Origin: Streptomyces althioticus
GTDB taxonomy: Bacteria; Actinomycetota; Actinomycetes; Streptomycetales; Streptomycetaceae
Direction of reading: 5' to 3'
Length of the DNA stretch: 64,000 nucleotides
Assembly: GCA_014649355.1 (NCBI GenBank)
Contig: BMSW01000007.1
Coordinates: 295,887 to 359,886 of the forward strand
Below the pieces are notes generated by a model, which made no database searches, was not told the origin of the DNA, and saw nothing but the letters and a program-made list of their open reading frames with translations. Made by a program: the position numbers and the translations under genes. Positions within the stretch are counted from its first letter, which is position 1. Every line of letters begins with the position of its first letter. This document shows, piece after piece, positions 32,406-40,741 of this stretch.

Positions 32406-33230
32406 ATGAGCCGCCCCCGACCCCGCACCCTTCCCCGTACGTTCGACGAACTCCTCGCCGAAGGCGCCTCCGTGCCCACCGAGGGGTGGGACTTCTCCTG
32501 GTTCGAGGGGCGCGCGACCGAGGCCCGGCCGTCCTGGGGGTACGCCACCACCGTCGCCCGCAGGCTGGGCCGGGCGGACGGGCCCGTGCTCGACGTCCAG
32601 ACCGGCGGGGGAGAGGTCCTCGCGTTCTCCCTCGGCCGGGCGTCCCGGCGGCCCCTGCTGGTCGCGGCCACCGAGGGCTGGCCGCCCAACGTCCGCAAGG
32701 CCGCGCACACCCTCCGGCCGTACGGCGTGACCGTCGTCGCGGCGGCCGAGGACGCGTCGCTGCCCTTCGCCGACGCGTCCTTCTCCCTCGTCACCAGCCG
32801 GCACCCCGTGCGGCCGCTCTGGCACGAGATCGCCCGTGTGCTCCGGCCCGGCGGCGCCTACCTGGCCCAGCACGTCGGGCCCGCCAGCGCCTTCGAACTC
32901 GTCGAGTACTTCCTCGGCCCGCTGCCCGAGGAGAGCCGCACCGCGCGCGACCCCGAACGGGAGCGGCGGGACGCCGAGGCGGCCGGGCTGGAGGTGGTGG
33001 ACCTGCGGGCCGAGCGGCTGCGCATGGAGTTTCACGACATCGCCGCGGTCGTGCACTTCCTGCGCAAGGTGATCTGGATGGTCCCCGGCTTCACGGTCGA
33101 GGCGTACCGGCCGCGGCTGCGGGAGCTGCACGAGCGGATCGGGGCCGAGGGCCCCTTCGTCGCCCACAGCTCACGGCACCTCGTCGAAGCCCGCAGGTCA
33201 GGGAGCCGGGCCCGCGGTCCACGCGCGTAG
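32406..33230 (+). CDS. Class I SAM-dependent methyltransferase
   Basis: 274 residues, ATG 32406. Rossmann-type methyltransferase: motif I PVLDVQTGGGEVLAF, then VVAAAEDASLPFADASFSLVTSRHPVRPLWHEIARVLRPGGAYLAQHVGPAS (motifs II-IV). The C-terminal part contains EVVDLRAERLRMEFHDIAAVVHFLRKV, similar to a family of small-molecule methyltransferases without known substrate. It is single and cytoplasmic. Confidence 0.88.
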   Translation: MSRPRPRTLPRTFDELLAEGASVPTEGWDFSWFEGRATEARPSWGYATTVARRLGRADGPVLDVQTGGGEVLAFSLGRASRRPLLVAATEGWPPNVRKAAHTLRPYGVTVVAAAEDASLPFADASFSLVTSRHPVRPLWHEIARVLRPGGAYLAQHVGPASAFELVEYFLGPLPEESRTARDPERERRDAEAAGLEVVDLRAERLRMEFHDIAAVVHFLRKVIWMVPGFTVEAYRPRLRELHERIGAEGPFVAHSSRHLVEARRSGSRARGPRA

Positions 33231-34187
33231 TGTCCGCATCGTTACGGTTGAGGGCTGGCCTCCGCGGCGGCGCATCGCTTAGGTTCGGACCAATTGATTC
33301 GCGCAAGCAAAGCTGCGCGGAAGGGTCACCGCGCAGTGGAGGGGGCTGCGCGGTGACCGCATTACCGGGCCCGCACCGCCCGCTTCCCTTCCTCCTGCCG
33401 CTTCCCCTCCTCTTGTCGCCTCGCCCGTCTCCGGGTCAAGCCGCGGCCTTCGTGGGGGTCACCCGTCGGGGGGACGGCCGGAAGAGTGGCCGGAAAGGTG
33501 CAGGGTTGGTGTCACACCGTGCACAGAGTCCCCTCAGCCCTCTTTTCCCGCGCGTTTTCGCCGGGTTCCGGCCATAAAGACCCCCTGAAACGGCCCCTCC
33601 GAGGGCATCCGGGCGTCGTCGGGCGGTTTCGGAGAGTAGTTGTGCCGCGCCGATGCACGCAGCATCACTTACGAAGGGTTATGGTGGAAACCCCCCCTCG
33701 GGCCGGTCCGTCTCCCCCCCACGGACCGGCCCGTTTTTTCATGCCCGCTTACCGGCCCGTTTCCGGCCCGCTTCCGGTCTGGACCTGGTCCGCTGCCCGG
33801 CCCTCCGCCGGACACCCTCCGGCGGCCCGCGGGACACCTCCGGCAGCCCGCCGAGCACCCGCCTGCCGCCCTCCACGTCGCCGCTTCCCCGGGTCGGGCC
33901 CCCCGCCCCACGGCCGTCCCCGCCCGCGCCGCGCGAACCGTGATGCTCGCGACGCACGGCCGGGATCGCCGTGCCGCCGTGACCGCCCAAACGGCGTGCT
34001 GCCGCAGCACAGCCGACAAAAGGCCGCCAGACCGGACGTTGGGGACCCCTGCCCCGGCGGGGGTACGCTTCGCCCCTGGGGACCGCCATACGGGCAGGGG
34101 CCGCCCGCGGCCGAGACCGGGCCGCTTGCCGCGCGACGCGGCGGGGTGCCGCGCCTGTCCGATCCGTACGGAGGGGCTGACGATCAC
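33231..34187. other. 957-bp intergenic region without a supported protein gene
   Basis: The longest gap of the window. Codon statistics of the open frames here are poor. It contains a possible -10 box TAGGTT at about 33280, a GGTGTCACACC palindrome within a TGCA-flanked repeat near 33511, a 5-bp hairpin at 33652-33666, and a strong terminator at 33699-33739 that belongs to no protein gene (separate entries). The part from 33740 to 34187 is Pro/Arg-coding-like noise plus a GGAGG 13 bases before the isoprenyl transferase start. Confidence 0.5.
33699..33739 (+). terminator. Strong orphan Rho-independent terminator
   Basis: A 13-bp perfect stem (33699-33711 with 33721-33733), a 9-base C-rich loop, and six T residues directly after the stem. 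This is the most canonical terminator in the window. The nearest upstream gene ends 470 bp before it, so it may end a small RNA or act as an attenuator in the isoprenyl transferase leader. Confidence 0.85.
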
Positions 34188-34961
34188 GTGAACCTGCGCG
34201 ACAAGCTGCGGAGCCTGCTGGTCAGGCTGTACGCGCGCCGGGTGGAAGGCCACCTGGACACCGCTCAGGTGCCGAAGCACATCGGCGTCATCATGGACGG
34301 CAACCGCCGCTGGGCGAAGGCCGCGGGTTCCAGCACGGTGCACGGCCACCGGGCGGGCGCCGAGAAGATCGAGGAGTTCCTCGGCTGGTGCTCCGAGACG
34401 GACGTCGAGGTGGTCACCCTGTGGCTGCTGTCGACGGACAACTTCGACCGGCCCAAGGAGGAGCTGGTCCCCCTCCTCGGCATCATCGAGGACGTGGTGC
34501 GCACCCTCGCCGCCGACGGGCGCTGGCGGGTCCACCACGTGGGCACCCTCGACCTCCTGCCCTCCGGGATGCAGACGGTCCTGAAGGAAGCGGAAGCGGC
34601 CACGGCGCACGTCGACGGAATAGTCGTCAACGTCGCCATCGGGTACGGCGGGCGCCAGGAGATCGCCGACGCCGTGCGCTCCATGCTCCTCGAGGCCCAC
34701 GACAAGGGCGTCCCCATGGACGAGCTCGCCGAGTCCGTGACCGTCGACATGATCGGACGTCACCTGTACACCAAGGCGCAGCCCGACCCGGACCTCGTCA
34801 TCCGCACGAGCGGGGAACAGCGGCTGTCCGGATTCATGCTCTGGCAGACGGCCCACTCGGAGTACTACTTCTGCGAGGTCTTCTGGCCGGCCTTCCGCAA
34901 GGTGGACTTCCTGCGCGCGCTGCGCGACTACGCGGCCCGCCACCGTCGCTTCGGCGGCTGA
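34188..34961 (+). CDS. uppS: Isoprenyl transferase (undecaprenyl diphosphate synthase type)
   Basis: 257 residues, GTG 34188. cis-Prenyltransferase: HIGVIMDGNRRWAK holds the catalytic Asp for substrate diphosphate binding, followed by HGHRAGAEKI, NVAIGYGGRQEI, LVIRTSGEQRLSGFMLWQTAHSEYYF and the C-terminal W-P/R-D region. It condenses isopentenyl diphosphate units to make the long-chain polyprenyl diphosphate lipid carrier for cell-wall synthesis. Its exact chain length is not predictable; Streptomyces carry two such enzymes. An open frame extends upstream to 33486 but that part is non-coding in character. Confidence 0.93.
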   Translation: MNLRDKLRSLLVRLYARRVEGHLDTAQVPKHIGVIMDGNRRWAKAAGSSTVHGHRAGAEKIEEFLGWCSETDVEVVTLWLLSTDNFDRPKEELVPLLGIIEDVVRTLAADGRWRVHHVGTLDLLPSGMQTVLKEAEAATAHVDGIVVNVAIGYGGRQEIADAVRSMLLEAHDKGVPMDELAESVTVDMIGRHLYTKAQPDPDLVIRTSGEQRLSGFMLWQTAHSEYYFCEVFWPAFRKVDFLRALRDYAARHRRFGG

Positions 34962-35382
34962 GCGCCCCACCCGGACCCCACCCGGCTCCCGCTCCCCGCC
35001 TCCCGCCCCACGCCTCCCCGCACCACCGCGCCGTCGCGTCACCGTGGGGCACCTCCCGCATCACCCCGCTCCACCCGCGCCCCCCTCGTGTCACCAGGGG
35101 TCACGCGCCGTTCACCGGCGCGCCGTCACAGGCCGTGGCATGGCAGCGCTTGTTCGAGGGCATAACTCAGTCAGGTCGACGCCCGAACCACGGGTGTCGG
35201 ATCTCAGCGGACGGCACGGGAGCCGTCCGCCCGGGAGGCCCTTTGCACCAGCCCGACCGTGCGGTCACGGCACGGAAGAAGCGGCGGAGGGCCGGTTCTC
35301 GGCCCGTCGTGCATCAGGGCCGTCGACCGGTCCAGCTCCGCCTCGTCGCTCCCCGACCTCATCCGAGGGGGTTCGTCCTTCC
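34962..35382. other. 421-bp intergenic region before the PhoH-like gene
   Basis: No gene is supported. Pyrimidine-rich DNA with many CCC runs at 34970-35090, then more mixed sequence. A possible promoter for the PhoH-like gene is TGGCAG about 35139, 16 bases, TAACTC. The rest of the leader is long and unassigned. Confidence 0.4.
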
Positions 35383-36708
35383 GTGGTGACCAGCGCAAAG
35401 CGCCACAAGCCTGACCGGCGCACCTACGTTCTCGACACCAGCGTCCTGCTGGCCGACCCCCATGCCCCGAGCCGCTTCGACGAGCACGAGGTCGTGCTCC
35501 CCGTCGTCGTGGTCACGGAGCTGGAGGCCAAGCGGAACCATCCCGAGCTCGGCTACTTCGCCCGTCAGGCCCTGCGCCTGCTGGACGACTACCGGGTGCG
35601 GTACGGCCGTCTCGACGCCCCCATCCCCACCGGGGAGCTCGGCGGGACCCTGAGGGTCGAGCTCAACCACTCGGACCCCAGCGTGCTGCCCAGCGGCTAC
35701 CGCCTGGGGGACAACGACTCCCGCATCCTCGCGGTCGCCCGCAACCTGCAGGCGGAGGGGTTCGACGTCACCGTCGTCTCCAAGGACCTCCCGCTCAGGA
35801 TCAAGGCGTCCTCCGTGGGCCTCCTCGCCGAGGAGTACCGCGCGGAGCTCGCCATCACGGACTCCTCCGGCTGGACCGGAATGTCCGAACTGACCCTGCC
35901 CGGCGAGCAGGTGGACATCCTCTTCGAGGAAGGCCACGTGTATGTGCCGGAGGCGGCCGGGCTGCCCGTGCACACCGGGCTGACCATCCAGTCCGAGCGC
36001 GGCAAGGCGCTCGGCCGGGTCACCCCGGAGGGCAACGTCCGTCTGGTGCGCGGCGACCGGGAGGCGTTCGGCATCAAGGGCCGCAGCGCCGAGCAGCGGA
36101 TCGCGCTCGACCTGCTGCTCGACCCGGACGTCGGGATCGTGTCCATGGGCGGCCGGGCCGGCACCGGCAAGTCCGCGCTCGCGCTGTGCGCGGGCCTGGA
36201 GGCCGTGCTGGAGCGGCGGCAGCACCAGAAGGTGATGGTCTTCCGTCCGCTGTACGCGGTGGGCGGGCAGGAGCTGGGCTATCTGCCCGGTTCCGAGGCC
36301 GAGAAGATGAGCCCCTGGGCGCAGGCCGTGTTCGACACGCTGTCGGCGGTCACCAGCCGGGAGGTCATCGAGGAGGTCACCGCGCGCGGCATGCTGGAGG
36401 TCCTGCCGCTCACCCACATCCGGGGCCGCTCGCTCCACGACGCGTTCGTCATCGTGGACGAGGCCCAGTCGCTGGAGCGGAACGTCCTGCTGACCGTTCT
36501 GTCCCGGATCGGGGCCAATTCCCGGGTCGTCCTGACGCACGACGTGGCGCAGCGGGACAATCTGAGGGTCGGCCGGTACGACGGTGTGGTCGCCGTCGTC
36601 GAGAAGCTGAAGGGGCATCCGCTGTTCGCCCACGTGACCCTGAACCGGTCCGAGAGGTCCCAGATCGCGGCCCTTGTGACCGAAATGCTCGAAGACGGTC
36701 ACATCTGA
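35383..36708 (+). CDS. PIN-PhoH (PhoH2-like) RNA-processing ATPase
   Basis: 441 residues from GTG 35383. The N-terminal PIN nuclease domain (about 8-145) shows the acidic residues of the active site: YVLDTSVLLADP, VVTELEAKRN and DNDSRILAVARNL followed by VVSKDLPLRIKA. The C-terminal PhoH ATPase (about 225-440) has Walker A GRAGTGKSALAL (Lys263), Walker B HDAFVIVDEAQSLE and SRVVLTHDVAQRDN. PIN-PhoH proteins are ATP-driven helicase/RNases. The pairing is often near stress genes, but no partner is evident here. Confidence 0.93.
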   Translation: MVTSAKRHKPDRRTYVLDTSVLLADPHAPSRFDEHEVVLPVVVVTELEAKRNHPELGYFARQALRLLDDYRVRYGRLDAPIPTGELGGTLRVELNHSDPSVLPSGYRLGDNDSRILAVARNLQAEGFDVTVVSKDLPLRIKASSVGLLAEEYRAELAITDSSGWTGMSELTLPGEQVDILFEEGHVYVPEAAGLPVHTGLTIQSERGKALGRVTPEGNVRLVRGDREAFGIKGRSAEQRIALDLLLDPDVGIVSMGGRAGTGKSALALCAGLEAVLERRQHQKVMVFRPLYAVGGQELGYLPGSEAEKMSPWAQAVFDTLSAVTSREVIEEVTARGMLEVLPLTHIRGRSLHDAFVIVDEAQSLERNVLLTVLSRIGANSRVVLTHDVAQRDNLRVGRYDGVVAVVEKLKGHPLFAHVTLNRSERSQIAALVTEMLEDGHI

Positions 36709-37128
36709 CCCTCGCGTCCCAACGCGGGGTGGTTACGCGCGAGTTGGCGCCGTCCGGGAAAGGCGTAGAGCCTAGCCGGGCGGCGTCGGCGCGTGTGCGG
36801 CTTTCCGGTAATCCCCAGGGCCAAACGACATGTGAGCTTTCACACGCAACAGAGAATTGCCTTGCGCCGCCCGGTTACGGCAGAGTCTCACTCCTGTCAG
36901 GCCCCGCATACGACACAGCTGCACCCCCAGCGGTGCAGAACCACATGAGAACACCGTTTCAACTCCATAGCGTCGTCGTATGCCGCCCGAGCACCACGCG
37001 GCGCTCCTGTCGAAGGAGTTGCCCACCGGGCCCGTGCCTCCCGTGACCCGTAGTTGGGGAGGCCAGTGCCAGGGGCACGATTGCGTCCGCGAGGGTCACC
37101 GAAGCGGGCGATGCTGGAAGGAAACCGT
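36709..37128. other. 420-bp leader of the transglycosylase gene
   Basis: No gene is supported. There is a candidate promoter TTGCCT at about 36859, 18 bases, CAGAGT. Downstream lies a CTGCACC-N6-GGTGCAG hairpin (36919-36938), leaving about 240 bases of possible untranslated leader before the GTG. I looked for the c-di-AMP (ydaO) riboswitch known from some Streptomyces wall-hydrolase genes and did not recognise its conserved core. Confidence 0.4.
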
Positions 37129-37827
37129 GTGAGCCGGATCTCGGTCCGGGGATTCGCAGTGGCCTCGGCCACGGCGGTCACCGCTGTCGGAAGCGTCGTC
37201 GGCGTTGCCTCGGGCAGCACCGCAGCGCAGAACAACGACGCCGAAGCGACGGCAGCCGGCACCACGCTGCTCGCGGACATCCCCGCAGGGCAGCAGGCGC
37301 AGGTGCAGACCGCGTCGCTGACGCAGCAGGCCCAGACGATGGCCATCGCCGCCGACGCGACCGCCAAGAAGGACGCGGAGGAGGCAGCCCGCAAGGCCGC
37401 CGCCGAGACCGCGATCGCGAAGAAGAAGGAAGCCGAGAAGGCCGCTCAGGAGGCCAAGGAGCGCGAGGAGCGCGAGAAGGCCGCCAGCCGCTCCGCCGTG
37501 CGCGACGCGTCCTCCTTCGCCGCCCAGGGCTCCTACTCGGTCGCCGACGTCCAGGCCATCGCCCGCCAGATGGTGCCCGCCGACCAGTTCCAGTGCTTCA
37601 GCAACATCGTGGACCACGAGTCCAGCTGGAACTACCAGGCGTCGAACCCCTCTTCCGGCGCGTACGGCCTCGTGCAGGCCCTGCCGGGCTCCAAGATGGC
37701 CTCCGCCGGCGCCGACTGGCAGACCAACCCGGCCACCCAGATCAAGTGGGGCCTCAACTACATGGACAGCCGCTACGGCAGCCCGTGCGGCGCCTGGGAG
37801 TTCTGGCAGGCCAACCACTGGTACTAG
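37129..37827 (+). CDS. Secreted SLT-domain lytic transglycosylase
   Basis: 232 residues, GTG 37129 (GGAAGGA upstream). A signal peptide (about 1-36) is followed by a helical, Ala/Lys/Glu-rich segment (about 75-130) that should form a coiled coil. The C-terminal transglycosylase domain (about 140-232) contains VDHESSWNYQASNPSSGAYGLVQALPGSKM, with Glu as the catalytic acid, and GLNYMDSRYGSPCGAWEFWQANHWY. It cleaves peptidoglycan outside the membrane; such proteins act in germination and growth of Streptomyces. It ends in two strong hairpin arms 45 bases downstream. Confidence 0.92.
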   Translation: MSRISVRGFAVASATAVTAVGSVVGVASGSTAAQNNDAEATAAGTTLLADIPAGQQAQVQTASLTQQAQTMAIAADATAKKDAEEAARKAAAETAIAKKKEAEKAAQEAKEREEREKAASRSAVRDASSFAAQGSYSVADVQAIARQMVPADQFQCFSNIVDHESSWNYQASNPSSGAYGLVQALPGSKMASAGADWQTNPATQIKWGLNYMDSRYGSPCGAWEFWQANHWY

Positions 37828-37870
37828 GTCCTTCGGACCGTCCCGCCGCCCCGCGGCGCGCTCGACTCCG

Positions 37871-37907
37871 CGACAGCCCCGCACCGTCCTACGGTGCGGG
37901 GCTGTCG
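37871..37907. terminator. 17-bp perfect hairpin after the transglycosylase gene
   Basis: A perfect 17-bp stem with a 3-base loop, 43 bases after the stop codon and without T-tract. Typical of Streptomyces terminators. It separates the gene from the AI-2E family gene. Confidence 0.8.
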
Positions 37908-37972
37908 CCCTGTACCGTCTGACCGACGGCGCCAGGGGACTGGTGGGCGGAAACGGGGGAAGAGGACGGATC

Positions 37973-39358
37973 ATGTCGCGACTGCCAGGGTGGCTCGACC
38001 GGGTCGGAGCCGGACTGACGAAGGTCGGCCAACGGCTGGAGGAGCGCCGCGCCGAAGTCACGCGCGACCAGGGGCCGGACGACGACTCCGCGCGCCACAC
38101 CGCCGACCCCGACCGGACGTCCCAGCCCTCCGAGTACACCCAGGTGGTGCTCCCGGCGCGCCCCGACCCGGCGCAGGCCGTGCCCTGGGGCGTCAGGGTC
38201 GCCGCCGAGGCCGGCTGGCGCCTGCTGATCCTCGCGGGCACCGTCTGGGTGCTGATGCGCATCATCAGCGCCGTCCAGCTGGTGGTCCTGGCGTTCGTCG
38301 CCTCGCTGCTCATCACCGCGCTGCTCCAGCCCACCGTCGCCCGGCTGCGGCGGCTCGGGGTGCCGCGCGGACCGGCCACCGCGCTGACCGCGCTGTTCGG
38401 CTTCGTCGTGATGGGCCTCATCGGCTGGTTCGTGACCTGGCAGGTCATGGAGAACGTCGACACCCTCGCCGACCAGATCCAGGACGGCATCGACGAACTG
38501 CGCAACTGGCTGCTCAACAGCCCGTTCCACGTCACCGACAAGCAGATCAACGAGATCGCCAAGAACCTGCGCGAGGCGGTCGGCGCCAACACCGAGCAGA
38601 TCACCTCGGCCGGCCTGGAGGGCGTCACGGTCGTCGTCGAGGCGCTCACCGGCATCCTGCTGGCGGTCTTCTCGACGCTGTTCCTGCTCTACGACGGCAA
38701 GCGGATCTGGCAGTGGTCGCTGAAGCTGGTCCCGGCCGCGGCCCGTCCGGGCGTCGCCGGCGCCGGTCCGGTCGCCTGGCGCACGCTCACCGCGTACGTG
38801 CGGGGCACGGTGGTGGTGGCGCTGATCGACGCCATCTTCATCGGCCTCGGCATCTACTTCCTCGACGTGCCGCTGGCGGTGCCGCTCGCCGTCTTCATCT
38901 TCCTGTTCTCGTTCATCCCGCTCGTCGGTGCGGTGGTGTCCGGCGCGCTGGCCGTCGTCGTCGGGCTCGTCACCCAGGGCGTGTTCACCGGTGTGATGGT
39001 GCTCGTGGTGGTGCTGGCGGTCCAGCAGATCGAGGGTCACATCCTCCAGCCGTTCATCCTCGGGCGCGCGGTGCGGGTCCACCCGCTCGCGGTGGTGCTG
39101 GCGGTGGCCTCCGGCGGTCTGGTGGCGGGCATCGGCGGCGCGGTGGTCGCCGTGCCGCTGGTCGCCGTCTCCAACACCGTCGTCGGCTATCTGCGGGCGT
39201 TCTCGCACGAGGCGGCCCTCGTCCAGTCGCCCCGGCCGCGGGGCGCGACGGCCATGTCGGCCCCGGACGCCCCGGTCCCGGCGCACCCCGAACCCGGGCC
39301 TACGGCCACGGAGTCCGAGCGGTCCGGGGAGCCCGACCGGCCCTCGGACGAGCGCTGA
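37973..39358 (+). CDS. AI-2E family transporter (PerM-like)
   Basis: 461 residues, ATG 37973. An acidic and Arg-rich N-terminus of about 75 residues is followed by about eight membrane helices (about 85-410). Family segments include RIISAVQLVVLAFVASLLITALLQPTVARLRR, GTVVVALIDAIFIGLGIYFL and HILQPFILGRAVRVHPLAVVLAV. Despite the name, the family exports diverse substrates and some members are Na/H antiporters. The C-terminal tail is Pro/Glu-rich and cytoplasmic. No operon partner is seen. Confidence 0.9.
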   Translation: MSRLPGWLDRVGAGLTKVGQRLEERRAEVTRDQGPDDDSARHTADPDRTSQPSEYTQVVLPARPDPAQAVPWGVRVAAEAGWRLLILAGTVWVLMRIISAVQLVVLAFVASLLITALLQPTVARLRRLGVPRGPATALTALFGFVVMGLIGWFVTWQVMENVDTLADQIQDGIDELRNWLLNSPFHVTDKQINEIAKNLREAVGANTEQITSAGLEGVTVVVEALTGILLAVFSTLFLLYDGKRIWQWSLKLVPAAARPGVAGAGPVAWRTLTAYVRGTVVVALIDAIFIGLGIYFLDVPLAVPLAVFIFLFSFIPLVGAVVSGALAVVVGLVTQGVFTGVMVLVVVLAVQQIEGHILQPFILGRAVRVHPLAVVLAVASGGLVAGIGGAVVAVPLVAVSNTVVGYLRAFSHEAALVQSPRPRGATAMSAPDAPVPAHPEPGPTATESERSGEPDRPSDER

Positions 39359-39454
39359 CGCGGAGCACCGGAGCGCGAGCGGCTGCCGCTCCCGGCGTCC
39401 GTCGGCGGGCACGCGCCCTGCGGACCGGTGCCCCCGATACGCGGGGAAACGGCG

Positions 39455-39491
39455 ACGGGCCCGCCCACCCCGGCAGGGTGGACGGGCCCGT
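39455..39491. terminator. Hairpin terminator between AI-2E gene and ahpD (convergent)
   Basis: 16-bp stem with one mismatch, 5-base loop (39455-39470 with 39476-39491). It sits between two convergent genes, so it can end both transcripts. Confidence 0.8.
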
Positions 39492-39513
39492 ACACGACGG
39501 GGCGGGCGCGGAG

Positions 39514-40047
39514 TTACTCCGCGAGGGCCGCCTCGGCGTCGAGGGTCGCGGCGACGGCCTGGACCACCGCGGCGATCTTGAACGCCTCCTGGACGACGTC
39601 ACGGTCCACGCCGGCCTTGCGCAGCACCTGCTCGTGCGAGTCGAGGCACATGCCGCAGCCGTTGATGGCGGAGACGGCGAAGGACCAGTACTCGAAGTCG
39701 ACCTTGTCGACGCCGGGGTTGCCGATGACGTTCATCCGCAGACCGGCCCGCAGGTTGCCGTACTCGTGGTCCGACAGCAGGTGGCGGGTGCGGTAGAAGA
39801 CGTTGTTCATCGCCATCACCGCGGCGGCGGCCTTGGAGGCCGTGTACGCCTCGGGCGACAGGTTCGCCTTGGCCTCCGGCTCCAGCTCGCGCAGCACGAT
39901 CGGGGAGCGCGAGGCGATCGCGGTCGCCAGCACCGTGCCCCAGAGCTGCTGGGCGGGCAGGTCGGAGTTGCCGATGACCGAGCCCAGGTTGAGCTTCAGG
40001 TCCTTGGCGTAGTCCGGTATGCGGGACTTCAGGGAGTCGAGGGACAT
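39514..40047 (-). CDS. ahpD: Alkylhydroperoxidase AhpD
   Basis: 177 residues. The active-site CGMC pair is Cys131/Cys134, with a proton-relay His138 (INGCGMCLDSHEQ); the match to mycobacterial AhpD is close (SRSPIVLRELEP). It acts as the reductant and partner of AhpC in peroxide removal, linked to dihydrolipoamide systems. It follows ahpC with a six-base gap in one operon. Cytoplasmic. Confidence 0.95.
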   Translation of the reverse strand: MSLDSLKSRIPDYAKDLKLNLGSVIGNSDLPAQQLWGTVLATAIASRSPIVLRELEPEAKANLSPEAYTASKAAAAVMAMNNVFYRTRHLLSDHEYGNLRAGLRMNVIGNPGVDKVDFEYWSFAVSAINGCGMCLDSHEQVLRKAGVDRDVVQEAFKIAAVVQAVAATLDAEAALAE

Positions 40048-40053
40048 GTCAGC

Positions 40054-40608
40054 TCACTCCCCCGACAGCAGCGCGACCGGGTCCAGGGTCTCGTCGCCCT
40101 TGGACCAGTTGCACGGGCAGAGCTCGTCGGTCTGCAGGGCGTCCAGGACCCGCAGGACCTCCTTCGGGTTACGGCCGACGGAGCCGGCGGTCACCATGGA
40201 GAACTGGATCTCGTTGTTCTGGTCCACGATGAACACGGCGCGCTTGGCGTAGCCGTCCTCGCCCTCGATGCCGAGGTCGCGCATCAGCTCGTGCTTCGGG
40301 TCCGCCATCATCGGGAACGGCAGGTCGCGCAGGTCGTCGTGGTCCTTGCGCCAGGCGTGGTGGACGAACTCCGAGTCACCGGAGAAGCCGAGGACCTGGG
40401 CGTCGCGGTCGGCGAACTCGTCGTTCAGCTTGCCGAACGCGGCGATCTCGGTCGGGCACACGAAGGTGAAGTCCTTGGGCCAGGCGAAGACGACCTTCCA
40501 CTTGCCCTCGTAGGTCTTGTGGTCGATCGTCTCGAACTCCTTGCCCTTCTCCAGCGAGACGCAGGCGGTCAGTTCGAACTCGGGGAACTTGTCACCGACA
40601 GTGAGCAC
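40054..40608 (-). CDS. ahpC: Alkyl hydroperoxide reductase AhpC (2-Cys peroxiredoxin)
   Basis: 184 residues, GTG 40608 (AGGAG upstream); the frame extends 16 codons further but no site supports it. The peroxidatic cysteine is Cys51 (DFTFVCPTE). The C-terminal resolving region has DELCPCNW. AhpC reduces organic peroxides and peroxynitrite to alcohols. It is the first gene of ahpCD and is divergent from oxyR. A hairpin-forming inverted repeat lies in its leader. Confidence 0.96.
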   Translation of the reverse strand: MLTVGDKFPEFELTACVSLEKGKEFETIDHKTYEGKWKVVFAWPKDFTFVCPTEIAAFGKLNDEFADRDAQVLGFSGDSEFVHHAWRKDHDDLRDLPFPMMADPKHELMRDLGIEGEDGYAKRAVFIVDQNNEIQFSMVTAGSVGRNPKEVLRVLDALQTDELCPCNWSKGDETLDPVALLSGE

Positions 40609-40741
40609 GCGCTCTCCTTGCAGCGAAGAAACACCCCAATTGCGGGTGTTTCCCATGGGTTGGACTCGGTTGATGTTGGCACAGAGTGCATTGATCAGTG
40701 AAATAGCTACACTCGGTCGGGTTGATCGAAGGGACCTATCA
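40609..40741. promoter_or_regulatory. ahpC-oxyR divergent promoter region with AAACACCC inverted repeat
   Basis: 133 bp. A perfect 8-bp inverted repeat, AAACACCC (40629-40636) and GGGTGTTT (40644-40651), lies about 20 bases before the ahpC start and could be an operator or mRNA hairpin. The central AT-rich part (40665-40720) has TTGATCA and ATAGCTACAC, where OxyR would be expected to bind; a precise OxyR site cannot be fixed by eye. Confidence 0.55.

Noticed and set aside
33353..33577. Small open frame of 74 codons (GTG after GGAGGGGG) with hydrophobic start and a TTA codon
   Set aside because: Codon usage is not Streptomyces-like (low third-position GC), the composition is Pro/Arg-rich low complexity, and no domain is recognisable. 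It could be a leader peptide but I cannot support it.
32486..33577. Long frame overlapping the methyltransferase
   Set aside because: It overlaps a well-supported methyltransferase in another frame and has shadow composition.
33486..34187. N-terminal extension of the isoprenyl transferase frame
   Set aside because: It is Pro/Arg-rich, passes through the terminator hairpin and lacks similarity to the family; the conserved domain begins just after GTG 34188.
36709..37128. c-di-AMP (ydaO) riboswitch before the transglycosylase
   Set aside because: No GGGTGAA-type core or matching 3' motif could be found by eye.
40609..40656. 16-codon N-terminal extension of AhpC
   Set aside because: It would be translated across the leader inverted repeat and has no ribosome site; the conserved protein begins at GTG 40608.
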